A stretch of 16,923 nucleotides of DNA. Source: Bacteroidales bacterium. GTDB taxonomy: Bacteria; Bacteroidota; Bacteroidia; Bacteroidales; JAAUTT01. The notes beneath the pieces were generated by a model. The model did not search any database. It was not told the origin of the DNA and worked only from the letters and a program-made list of their open reading frames with translations. How positions within the stretch are numbered: the first letter of the stretch is position 1; every line of letters begins with the position of its first letter. The position numbers and the translations under genes are program-made. This document shows, one piece after another, positions 8,206-14,175 of the stretch. The stretch lies in assembly GCA_025350365.1 (NCBI GenBank), contig JANXXY010000190.1, positions 1-16,923 on the forward strand, given 5' to 3'.

Positions 8206-8273
8206 GTATGTAAAAACGGTGTCAGCATCATGTGTAAGTCGGCTTATTACTCAAAATCTCAAACTCCTGCGTG

Positions 8274-8440
8274 AAACCTGGCAGAGTCCGAAGATCCTGC
8301 CAGAGTTTAAAACCAGGAAAGCCCGGCAGAGTCCAAAATCAGTAAATAAAAAAGGTACATCCTTTTAATCCATTAAACGTGCCGATAAAAACATGTTTCA
8401 ACCAGTTATAAAAGTAGAACTTAGCGCAGCAATCTCACGA
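8274..8440 (+). repeat. Long direct repeat R1 (upstream of wzt start), copy 1
   Basis: It starts with a hairpin: CTGGCAGAG, a spacer, then CTGCCAGAG. It continues through CCAAAATCAGTAA and CCTTTTAATCCATTAAA into the degenerate wzt start at 8393, and ends with the motif CTTAGCGCAGCAATCT. It aligns along its length with 9510-9668 and, over its first part, with 13310-13420. These look like copies of one ancestral wzt upstream segment. Confidence 0.75.
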
Positions 8441-8681
8441 CCAACGTGAGTAAAACCTCTCCAAACTATATCGTCTCGGCACAATAGGCAGAGGCACCCT
8501 CTCGCACTACTTTAACCGCTGGTGGGCGCAAATACGCGGCAAGGAAGATCTTTTTGCCAAAATTGACAACGAAAATACCTTAGCCCCCCTCAATCCCCCC
8601 AATAGGGGGAAGAAAAACCCCCGGGAAGCCGATTACGTTTGGGTGTTAATGGATCTCAATGTCAAAGTAAAACAAGGATAA
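8393..8681 (+). pseudogene. wzt: wzt 5' fragment A with an in-frame palindromic insert
   Basis: The DNA matches codons 1-75 of the intact wzt at 16137. The start ATGTTTCAACCAGTT is intact. After codon 9 a foreign 33-base piece (CTTAGCGCAGC..., ending in the hairpin CTCACGACCAACGTGAG and a TAA) breaks the frame. From 8454 the wzt frame resumes (NLSKLYRLGTIG, then NRWWAQIRGKEDLFAKI). It then passes without a stop through a 40-base C/G-rich palindromic element (8575-8614, encoding TLAPLNPPNRGK) into EADYVWVLMDLNVKVKQG and a TAA at 8679. Homology ends there, and an unrelated toxin-antitoxin module begins. No P-loop is left, so it cannot be a functional ATPase. Confidence 0.88.
8575..8614. repeat. 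C/G-rich palindromic element, copy 1 (inside wzt fragment A)
   Basis: This 40-base stretch (with TAGCCCCCCTCAATCCCCCC and then AATAGGGGGAAGAA) is identical to 10449-10488. It resembles abundant Bacteroidota intergenic palindromes, yet sits within what was coding sequence, in frame. Confidence 0.8.
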
Positions 8682-8694
8682 TTCTATAAATGAT

Positions 8695-8702
8695 TAACTT
8701 TG
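8695..8702 (+). promoter_or_regulatory. Likely -7 box of toxin-antitoxin module 1
   Basis: TAACTTTG matches TAnnTTTG and lies 13 bases before the antitoxin ATG at 8716, implying a near-leaderless transcript. It starts just downstream of the wzt fragment, so the module brings its own promoter. Confidence 0.45.
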
Positions 8703-8715
8703 CTTAAATAATACC

Positions 8716-8961
8716 ATGAATGCAATTAAACAAATTTTAAAGGTAAAAAATGATAAAATTACGATACATCTTGACCCGGAAATGAACAACACCAGGGTTG
8801 AAGTTATCATTTTGCCAGTATTACCAAAAAGGTTGAATAAGGACACTAAAGAGGCTGGTTTGAAAGACTTACTTAATATTGGAGTATGGTCTGACAGTGA
8901 CATACAAGCCATGGAGGAAACTTCCAAAAAAATAAATTTATGGACAATCCAAAGCTTTTAA
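8716..8961 (+). CDS. VapB-like antitoxin of module 1
   Basis: This 81-residue protein begins with a short beta-strand-like N-terminus (KITIHLDPEMNNTRVEVIILPV) like the DNA-binding part of Bacteroidota VapB-type antitoxins. It ends in an acidic/helical tail (DLLNIGVWSDSDIQAMEET, then INLWTIQSF), the usual toxin-wrapping segment. Its last 22 bases overlap the start of the PIN toxin in another frame, the classical antitoxin-toxin arrangement implying translational coupling. The frame is intact although its toxin is broken, so it may survive as an orphan antitoxin. No strict family name can be assigned from sequence alone. Confidence 0.75.
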   Translation: MNAIKQILKVKNDKITIHLDPEMNNTRVEVIILPVLPKRLNKDTKEAGLKDLLNIGVWSDSDIQAMEETSKKINLWTIQSF

Positions 8962-9325
8962 TCGATACTTCCATTATTATCGATCATCTTAGAAAGCAAG
9001 ATAAATCGAAAACACAACTCATCCAACTATATAAAATTTATTTACTTCATATTTCGAGTGTTACTGTTTTTGAATTGTATAATGGTCCAAGTAGCATAGA
9101 AAAAGTTAAGGATATGAATTACTTCTAAAAAACGTAAAAATTATTGATTTTACAACAAAAATTGCTTTCGAAGCAAGTAAAATTTACCGTGAATTGTTAT
9201 CTGAGAATAAAATGATTGAATTTCGGGATATATTTATTGCTTCAACATGTATTGTAAATAAAATACCATTGGCTACGTTTAATTTGAAACATTTTGAGAG
9301 AATAAAAGGCGTTAGAATAGTATAA
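8940..9325 (+). pseudogene. vapC: VapC-type PIN-domain toxin of module 1, frameshifted
   Basis: PIN-domain ribonucleases of VapC type cleave tRNA or rRNA when freed from their antitoxin. The frame from ATG 8940 encodes LLIDTSIIIDHL (Asp9) and SSVTVFELYNG (Glu45), then hits TAA at 9126. A one-base deletion near 9114, where GATATGAATTAC stands for an expected GATATTGAATTAC, explains this. The other frame continues as LLLKNVKIIDFTTKIAFEASK, then FRDIFIASTCIV with the third acidic residue, then ATFNLKHFERIKGVRIV, ending at TAA 9323-9325. All catalytic positions survive across the two frames, so the break is probably recent. Restored length would be about 128 residues, normal for VapC. Programmed frameshifting is possible but no slippery run is seen. 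Confidence 0.85.
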
Positions 9326-9364
9326 ATTCAACTTTTAGGCAAGCAGAAACAAACCAGCTCTAAA

Positions 9365-9389
9365 TGTTACATTAAATATTATTGTAACA
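9365..9389. repeat. Hairpin downstream of toxin 1
   Basis: TGTTACA (9365-9371) and TGTAACA (9383-9389) are exact complements, with further A/T pairing inside. It lies about 40 bases after the toxin reading frame ends. No strong T-run follows, so a terminator role is only possible. Confidence 0.35.
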
Positions 9390-9429
9390 CGAAAATTTAA
9401 CGGATATTTTACCTAATACGGGAATAAAT

Positions 9430-9668
9430 AGGATCTTTAGTTGAGTTAACGACGTTATTAGACTCTTTCAGGTCTATCAACTCTGAAAGGTCAGTCCACA
9501 ACTGGGGAAACCTGGCAGAGTCCGAAGGTTCTGCCAGAGTTTAAAACCACAAATTAAACCAGAGACCAAAATCAGTAATTTAGAAAAGGTATCCTTTTAA
9601 TCCATTAAATTTGCCAATAAAAACATGTCTCAACCAGTTATAAAAGTTGAACTTAGCGCAGCGATCTA
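9430..9668 (+). repeat. Long direct repeat R, copy 2
   Basis: It aligns with copy 3 (13221-13476) from AGGATCTTTAGTTGAGTTAA onward. It carries two hairpins: CTTTCAG...CTGAAAG (near 9465-9490) and CTGGCAGA...TCTGCCAG (near 9513-9538). It aligns with copy 1 from AACCTGGCAGAGTCCGAAG through the wzt start and the CTTAGCGCAGC motif. This is the fullest copy. Confidence 0.75.
9625..9668 (+). pseudogene. wzt: wzt 5' fragment B (first nine codons plus scar)
   Basis: ATGTCTCAACCAGTTATAAA and the next codons match the start of the intact wzt. After the ninth codon it changes to CTTAGCGCAGCGATCT, almost the same foreign sequence as in fragment A, and homology then ends. Fragments A and B therefore share an already broken ancestor. 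Non-functional. Confidence 0.8.
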
Positions 9669-9717
9669 ACGGCAAAGAGAAAAATTTTTTTGAAAACAAA
9701 AAACACAAATAAAATAG

Positions 9718-10149
9718 ATGAAAGTTTATTTAGACAATTGTTCTTTTAACCGGCCGTTTGATGCACAATCATAACTAAAAGTCAGGCTGGTAACTGAAGC
9801 TAAATTATTTATTCAGTCGAAAATACTTTTACAGGAAGTTAGCTTGGTATGGTCGTATATTCTCGAATTTGAAAATAATTACAATCCATACCCTGAACGA
9901 AAAAAATTAATTTTAGAATGGAAAAAATTAGCCATTGAAAATATTTACGAAACCAATAATATTCTTAACAAGGCAAGGATTTTACTTTCCATGGGTATAA
10001 AAAGTAAAGATTCCCTGCAAGTAGCCTGTGCAATTGAAGCAGCATGTGATTATTTTATTACCACCGATACAGGTATCATTAGGAAATTAACTAATTTTGA
10101 ACAAATTTCAGTTATTAACCCCCATTCAATTTGGGAGGATAAAAAATAA
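9718..10149 (+). pseudogene. PIN-domain toxin of module 2, interrupted by a nonsense codon
   Basis: The frame opens at ATG 9718 with MKVYLDNCSFNRPFDAQS, a typical PIN start with Asp6 and the NRPF pattern of one VapC-like subgroup. A TAA at 9772-9774 stops it at codon 19. The same frame then runs on without stops: LVTEAKLFIQSK, SLVWSYILEFEN, KDSLQVACAIEAACDYFITTD (the later acidic residues), and NFEQISVINPHSIW, to the stop at 10149. A full protein would be 143 residues. No ATG restart lies near the break; a TTG at 9844 is the first possible one and would lack the catalytic Asp6. Either the toxin is dead or the strain carries a readthrough/suppressed allele. The next gene begins inside its stop codon (TAATG). 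Confidence 0.82.
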
Positions 10150-10337
10150 TGACAGATACGGAACTTCGAATCAAAGGCCTGAGTATTTTAAGCAAAACTA
10201 TTGGTATGGTTGAAGCAGAGCGGTTTATTTCTCTTATGAACCGTGAACCTTTCGATTATACCCAGTGGCAGAAAGATTTATGGAATGACGTGAGCATTGA
10301 ACAGCTTAGTAAAAATGCAATGCTAAATAGTAATTAA
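10149..10337 (+). CDS. Small partner protein (probable antitoxin) of module 2
   Basis: This 62-residue protein (TDTELRIKGLSILSKTIGMVEAERFISLM, then REPFDYTQWQKDLWNDVSIEQLSKNAM) starts at the ATG that overlaps the toxin stop codon by one base. From memory, small proteins with the ERFI...REPFDYT.WR/Q..LW pattern pair with PIN proteins of the NRPF subgroup. The order is reversed relative to usual VapBC: toxin first, partner second. Antitoxin function is inferred from size and overlap. The frame is intact. Confidence 0.65.
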   Translation: MTDTELRIKGLSILSKTIGMVEAERFISLMNREPFDYTQWQKDLWNDVSIEQLSKNAMLNSN

Positions 10338-10448
10338 CCTGCCCAATTAAATGTTGATTTCAACAAGTTTGTAATCATTTTGCTCAAGGTTACATAATAG
10401 CCCATATTATCTTTTAATTGTTTATTTGTAATTCGATGTCGCGCGCAC

Positions 10449-11212
10449 ATACCTTAGCCCCCCTCAATCCCCCCAATAGGGGGAAGAACTCCCCCTCTTT
10501 TGGAGGGGGGCGGGGGGAGGGCTACTATGTTTGGGCATTAAAAGACATTAACTTTGAAGAAAAACATAGATAAGTACTTGGTATTATTGGCAAAAACGGA
10601 GCCGGTAAAAGCCCATTGCTTAAAATACTTTCGCAAGTAACAACACCCACCACGGGGCATGTGAATGTATGAGGCCGCATTGCCAGTTTGCTCGAAGTAG
10701 GCACCGGCTTTCACACGGAACTTACCGGGTGCGAGAACATTTTTTTAAATGGCGCCATTATGGGCATGAACAAGGCTGAAATACGAAGCAAATTTGATGA
10801 GATTGTAGACTTTGCCGGTGTTGCCAAATACCTAGACACCCCCGTAAAACGTTATAGCAGCGGAATGTATGTAAGACTCGCTTTTGCAGTAGCGGCTCAT
10901 CTAGAACCTGAAATATTGATTGTTGATGAAGTGCTGGCAATGGGGGATGGGGAGTTTCAAAAAAACGCTTGGCAAAATGCTGCAGATAAGCCATGGACAA
11001 GGGAGAACGGTATTAATTGTTAGTAATAATCTTTTTAATATTATACATTTATGTGACAGTGCCATAATTCTTAACAATGGGTGCATTTCTTATTTAGGCG
11101 ATACTAACTCTGCAATGATTACAGAAACCAACCGTCGGACGAAGAATTGTTTTTTACAAAAGCTACTACCTACGTAAGTGCGTGGTATAAAGAGGGTGAG
11201 TATAAGGGTTGA
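10449..11212 (+). pseudogene. wzt: wzt fragment C: ABC domain to C-terminal end, many lesions
   Basis: This carries the bulk of the Wzt ATPase domain, closely similar to the intact gene. It begins in the palindromic element and enters wzt at VWALKDINFE. Walker A is damaged (GKNGAGKSP, with Thr/Ser replaced by Pro). In-frame stops lie near 10573 (TAA) and 10670 (TGA). The signature YSSGMYVRLAFAVAA and Walker B ILIVDEVLAMGD remain. A frameshift near 10975 moves the frame to GQGRTVLIVSNN, which lacks the H-loop His. A further shift near 11140 gives a tail FFTKATTYVSAWYKEGEYKG ending in TGA at 11210-11212. There is no long C-terminal carbohydrate-binding domain. An open piece at 10688-11023 is only part of this relic. 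Confidence 0.9.
10456..10523. repeat. C/G-rich palindromic element, copy 2 (fuller version)
   Basis: It starts AGCCCCCCTCAATCC and ends GGGGGGAGGGCT, so the ends are complementary, with inner CCCCCTC / GGAGGGGG pairs. The first 40 bases of the surrounding block (10449-10488) are identical to 8575-8614. It sits at the same wzt position as in fragment A, directly before the VWALKDI codons. Confidence 0.8.
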
Positions 11213-11262
11213 AAAAGCACAGTTAAGTAACAATTATGTATTTTCGTAAAGGGATATAAATT
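11146..11262 (+). repeat. wzt tail repeat T1, left of the AAA ATPase gene
   Basis: It covers the end of fragment C and the bases after it, with GTGGTATAAAGAGGGTGAG and TATTTTCGTAAAGGGATATAAA. It aligns loosely (roughly 70 percent by eye) with 12597-12700, so the ATPase gene lies between two direct repeats. Confidence 0.55.
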
Positions 11263-11264
11263 GA

Positions 11265-11272
11265 TATATTTG
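11265..11272 (+). promoter_or_regulatory. Likely -7 box of the AAA ATPase gene
   Basis: TATATTTG matches TAnnTTTG and lies 23 bases before the ATG at 11296. A TTTTCG at 11241-11246 sits at about the -33 distance. Confidence 0.4.
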
Positions 11273-11295
11273 TCCTTTTTAAGAGGGATAAACTA

Positions 11296-12585
11296 ATGAA
11301 AGAATATTATCGCGAACTGATTGCTGACTTTTTTGAAAGGGATTTATCACAAATAAAACCCAGAGAAACTATGCTGCCCGATGAACCAGGCAGGATTGTC
11401 ACTCTGGTAGGTGCCCGGCGCGTTGGCAAAACCTATTTATTGTTTCAGCATATACAAAAGCTCCGTACAAAAATTGATAAAACAAAACTGGTTTATATAA
11501 GTTTTGAAAACGACAAACTTTATCCTTTTACACTTGACAAGTCACAGCAAATAGTTGAAACATACTATGAAATGTACCCCTTACATAAATTGGAAAAGGT
11601 ATATTTTTATTTTGATGAAATTCAAAACATTCCCGAATGGCATTTGCTGGTGCGGCGACTGTATGATACCGAAAAATGTTTCATTTTTTTAACAGGTTCG
11701 TCATCACAACTGTTAAGTAGTGAAATAGCAACTACACTTAGGGGAAGAACACTTTCATTTGAAGTTTTCCCTTTGTCGTTTCATGAATTTTTAATCTGGC
11801 GGAATATTGAAGTAAGTCAAAATATTTCATCGGCCCAAAAGTCAAAAATAATTAATGCGTACCATCAATACACGTCGCTGTCCGCCTTGCCTGAAATAAT
11901 ATTGGAGAATGATACCTCATTTCACCCTAAAATATTGCATGAGTATGTAAACATGGTTGTTTATAAAGACCTGATAGAAAGGCATAGACTTACTCAACAT
12001 ACTTTGATAAAATATTTTATCAAGTTTCTGGCGGTTAATATATCTAATTTTGTAAGCATTAATAAACTTTTTAACGATTTTAAGTCACAAGGCCTTCATG
12101 TGTCAAAAAATAGCCTTTATGATTTCCTTACTTATTTAGAAGACAGTTATATATTTTATTCAACGCATGTTCATTCATTGTCGTTGCGTGAACAACAACG
12201 AAACCCTCAAAAAATTTATGGCGTTGATATTGGGTTAAAGTTGATCATGGATTTTGGTGTTGATAAAGGTCGCCTACTCGAAAATATTGTATACTTGCAA
12301 TTAAGACGAAAGTACACCGATATAAGCTATATAAAAGGGGTTCAAGAAGTAGATTTTTATGTAAAAACCAATGAAAACGAACAACTTATTAATGTGTCCT
12401 TATCTATTGATCAAAAAGAAACTTTTGAACGTGAAACAAATAGTTTGTTCAAAGCAATGGTAAGTTTAAACTTGACAAAAAGTTTACTTATTATTGGCGA
12501 AGGTAAGGCAGATACAATTAGTAAGAATGGCTGCATAATTAATATTGTTCCGGCTTGGCAATGGTTACTTGGCAATAATAATTGA
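11296..12585 (+). CDS. AAA-type ATPase with DUF4143 C-terminal domain
   Basis: This 429-residue protein has an AAA_14-like ATPase domain: Walker A GARRVGKT (39-46), Walker B VYFYFDEIQ (102-110) and a sensor-like FLTGSSSQLL (131-140). ATLRGRTLSFEVFPLSFHEFL typical of this group follows. The C-terminal half (about 215-395) carries YKDLIERH, SLYDFLTYLEDSYIFY and ENIVYLQLRR with DVxFY-like VDFYVK, the pattern of DUF4143. Family members occur sporadically in archaea and Bacteroidota, often next to mobile or selfish genes; the substrate is unknown and a nuclease-like fold has been suggested for the C-terminal part. The frame is complete. It has no functional link to polysaccharide export and is bracketed by wzt tail repeats, so it looks like a passenger. 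Confidence 0.9.
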   Translation: MKEYYRELIADFFERDLSQIKPRETMLPDEPGRIVTLVGARRVGKTYLLFQHIQKLRTKIDKTKLVYISFENDKLYPFTLDKSQQIVETYYEMYPLHKLEKVYFYFDEIQNIPEWHLLVRRLYDTEKCFIFLTGSSSQLLSSEIATTLRGRTLSFEVFPLSFHEFLIWRNIEVSQNISSAQKSKIINAYHQYTSLSALPEIILENDTSFHPKILHEYVNMVVYKDLIERHRLTQHTLIKYFIKFLAVNISNFVSINKLFNDFKSQGLHVSKNSLYDFLTYLEDSYIFYSTHVHSLSLREQQRNPQKIYGVDIGLKLIMDFGVDKGRLLENIVYLQLRRKYTDISYIKGVQEVDFYVKTNENEQLINVSLSIDQKETFERETNSLFKAMVSLNLTKSLLIIGEGKADTISKNGCIINIVPAWQWLLGNNN

Positions 12586-12596
12586 TGACAACTTTT

Positions 12597-12700
12597 GGTT
12601 ATTTAGCAAGCACTTTCGTGTTATAAAGAGGGAGATCACAAGGGTGAAAAAGGTGAGAATATTTTGTATTTATGTACCTTCACGAAGGGAAATAAAAATG
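12597..12700 (+). repeat. wzt tail repeat T2, right of the AAA ATPase gene
   Basis: TTATTTAGCAAGCACTTTCG, then TTATAAAGAGGGAGATCACA and, later, TTCACGAAGGGAAATAAAA align with the wzt tail and downstream bases at 11146-11262. It cannot code for the tail without shifts. It suggests duplication when the ATPase gene entered. Confidence 0.5.
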
Positions 12701-12782
12701 AATTTTTGATCCTGTGCAAACGGACAAAATTAAAACTAATTGATACATGAAATACGTGAACAAACAAAAAGCCTGCTAATCA

Positions 12783-12905
12783 ATGCCAGACCTGACCTAT
12801 AAAAATGAATCATTCCAAATTATTGGCGCTGCCATGGAGGTGTACGACAAAATTCCCGGGTGTACAACAAATTTCGTATCAAAAGAAAAAGTTAAGATTG
12901 GATTT
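12783..12905 (+). pseudogene. 5' fragment of a GxxExxY-family gene
   Basis: The frame from ATG 12783 begins MPDLTYKNESFQIIGAAMEV, the characteristic start of GxxExxY proteins (PD-(D/E)XK-like family, normally about 125-135 residues). The expected GCGFLEAVYQEAL-type segment that names the family is missing. After VYDKI the DNA changes to a tandem GTGTACGACAAAATT / GTGTACAACAAATTT arrangement and then to repeat DNA, and the frame runs on to 13010 through non-homologous sequence. This is a truncated relic, probably cut by the repeat element at 12840-13209. Confidence 0.75.
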
Positions 12906-13209
12906 TTATTACGAACTAACCCCAACCCCTTAAAAAGGCATAGCCGTCAAGTTAATATTCATAAAAAATTGTATATCATATATATAATCCATTTTTTAAG
13001 TTTTTTGTAACCCCAACCACTTAAAAACGGGGCTATAACAGTCCCCGATGAATTGGGAGTCTTAAAATAATACTTACATTTCTTGACTTAGAAAATAAAA
13101 AAATTGATTTTAATTTTAAAACCTTAATTATGTATTGTACTGTTATTGCCCCTTTTTAAGGGGTTGGGGTTGACAAATACAAGTTATAAAAGGGAATTTT
13201 GTCGTACAC
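12840..13209. repeat. 370-base segment with 18-bp perfect terminal inverted repeats
   Basis: GTGTACGACAAAATTCCC (12840-12857) recurs exactly as its reverse complement at 13192-13209. Inside, a second inverted pair, AACCCCAACCCCTTAAAAAGG (12918-12938) and its complement near 13151-13171, and a further ACCCCAACCACTTAAAAACG copy at about 13010-13029 are seen. There is no coding capacity for a transposase. It could be a small non-autonomous element or an inverted duplication of common Bacteroidota intergenic repeats. Confidence 0.65.
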
Positions 13210-13429
13210 TCTAAAAAAACAGGTTCTTTAATTAAGTTACCAACGTTATCAGACTCTTTATTAGACTCTTTCAGGTCTATCGACTCTGAAAGGTCAGTCC
13301 ACAACTGGGAAAACCTGGCAGGTCTGAAAGTCCTGCAAGGTTTAAAGCCACAAGTTCCGGCAGAGTGGGATGTCAGGAAATATCAGGTAATATTTTTTAA
13401 TCCATTAAATCAACATATTTTTTGATTTA

Positions 13430-13476
13430 TCATTTTTCATTGTTCCCATTTCTCAACCAGTTATAAAAATAGGAAA
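13430..13476 (+). repeat. Left 47-base direct repeat flanking toxin-antitoxin module 3
   Basis: It contains TCATTTTTCATTGTTCCCAT followed by the wzt start. It matches 14176-14222 with only about three differences. The two copies bracket module 3 (13537-14170) exactly. Confidence 0.8.
13448..13476 (+). pseudogene. wzt: wzt 5' fragment D (start codon lost)
   Basis: ATTTCTCAACCAGTTATAAA matches the first codons of wzt, with the ATG changed to ATT and an early TAG after AAA. Homology stops within about 30 bases. Too short to function. Confidence 0.75.
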
Positions 13477-13513
13477 TCTTTTTTTACCAATTTAATTTTC
13501 AAATTTTTATCAC

Positions 13514-13521
13514 TACTTTTG
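13514..13521 (+). promoter_or_regulatory. Likely -7 box of toxin-antitoxin module 3
   Basis: TACTTTTG matches TAnnTTTG, 15 bases before the antitoxin ATG at 13537. The in-frame TTG at 13519 lies within this box and is therefore not the start. Confidence 0.45.
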
Positions 13522-13536
13522 ATATATAAAGTTAAA

Positions 13537-13758
13537 ATGATGAATACATTTATTGAATTAAAAGGACTTCCATTAAAAGCACAAAATGAATTACTCGATT
13601 TTTATGAGTTTTTAATGAACAAATACACCCCCAAATTGCATCGGGCTAAAAAAAGAAATGCCCCCCAAAAGAGTTTTATACATGAGATAATGGATAACCC
13701 TATCCTATATAATGAATTTAAACCATTTAAAAGGGATGAGGTTTATGAAAACCGATAG
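13537..13758 (+). CDS. vapB: DUF2281-like VapB antitoxin of module 3
   Basis: This 73-residue protein begins MMNTFIELKGLPLKAQNELLDFYEFLMNKY, the leucine-rich helical pattern of DUF2281-type antitoxins (LP...Q.E.LDF.EFL). A basic middle (KLHRAKKRNAPQK) and a C-terminal segment (IHEIMDNPILYNEFKPF) follow that probably wraps the toxin. Two ATGs in a row (13537, 13540) are possible starts. Its end overlaps the toxin start by 14 bases, giving translational coupling. The frame is intact and so is its toxin. Confidence 0.8.
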   Translation: MMNTFIELKGLPLKAQNELLDFYEFLMNKYTPKLHRAKKRNAPQKSFIHEIMDNPILYNEFKPFKRDEVYENR

Positions 13759-14170
13759 AATATTTATCGATTCAAACATATGGTTATATTCATTTATTAA
13801 AACACCTGAAGTTACAAAATATGAGTTGGCTAAGCATCTAATTGAAAATAATACAAATAAAATTTCAATTAGTACACAGGTAATTAATGAAGTTTCTTAT
13901 AACTTACTCCGGAAAAATATATTTAACGAAAATCAAATATTAGAATTGATAAACAGTTTTTATGAATTTTGCTTTATACAGAACCATAATCAAAATAGTT
14001 TAGTTCTTGCATGCAAGCTAAGAGAAATGTATCATTTCTCATTTTGGGATAGTGTTATTGTGGCATCCGCGCTTGAGCTAAAATGTACGACATTATTTTC
14101 AGAGGATATGCACCATGGTTTAATTATAAAAAAACAACTTACCATCGTTAATCCATTTAAATTAACATAA
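13745..14170 (+). CDS. vapC: VapC-type PIN-domain toxin of module 3, intact
   Basis: This 141-residue PIN ribonuclease begins MKTDRIFIDSNIWLYSF (Asp9). It has STQVINEVSYNLL (Glu49), FWDSVIVASAL (Asp102) and LFSEDMHHG (Asp121), the four acidic positions that bind the metal in PIN nucleases. Length is normal. I chose the ATG at 13745, preceded by GGGATGAGG, rather than an earlier in-frame ATG at 13712 inside the antitoxin gene. VapC enzymes inhibit translation by cutting tRNA or rRNA; the target here is unknown. The module has its own promoter box and is enclosed by 47-base direct repeats made of the wzt start. Confidence 0.9.
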   Translation: MKTDRIFIDSNIWLYSFIKTPEVTKYELAKHLIENNTNKISISTQVINEVSYNLLRKNIFNENQILELINSFYEFCFIQNHNQNSLVLACKLREMYHFSFWDSVIVASALELKCTTLFSEDMHHGLIIKKQLTIVNPFKLT

Positions 14171-14175
14171 TTTTT

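Larger units (their letters stand above)
13221..13476 (+). repeat. Long direct repeat R, copy 3
   Basis: It aligns with 9430-9668: AGGTTCTTTAATTAAGTTAC, a doubled AGACTCTTT, the hairpin CTTTCAG...CTGAAAG, GGTCAGTCCACAACTGGG, a degenerate CCTGGCAGG hairpin, and TTTTTTAATCCATTAAATC. It ends in a wzt start. It is more diverged than copies 1 and 2 and lacks their CTTAGCGCAGC scar. Confidence 0.75.

Noticed and set aside
8153..8368. A 71-codon plus-strand frame overlapping the end of wzm and repeat R1
   Set aside because: Begins inside wzm in another frame and runs through a non-coding repeat with hairpins; the composition looks random.
8575..10523. C/G-rich palindromes read as a CRISPR array
   Set aside because: Only two copies nearly 1.9 kb apart, no regular spacers and no cas genes; they are interspersed palindromic repeats.
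10688..11023. A 111-codon open frame that could be read as a short ABC ATPase
   Set aside because: It lacks the P-loop, starts at a TTG inside wzt homology, and ends at a frameshift; it is part of wzt fragment C.
12840..13209. A complete insertion sequence
   Set aside because: The terminal inverted repeats are present but no transposase frame exists in 370 bases, and no target-site duplication was seen.
13519..13536. A TTG start for the module 3 antitoxin
   Set aside because: The TTG lies inside a TAnnTTTG promoter box; the ATGs at 13537/13540 fit the family start better.
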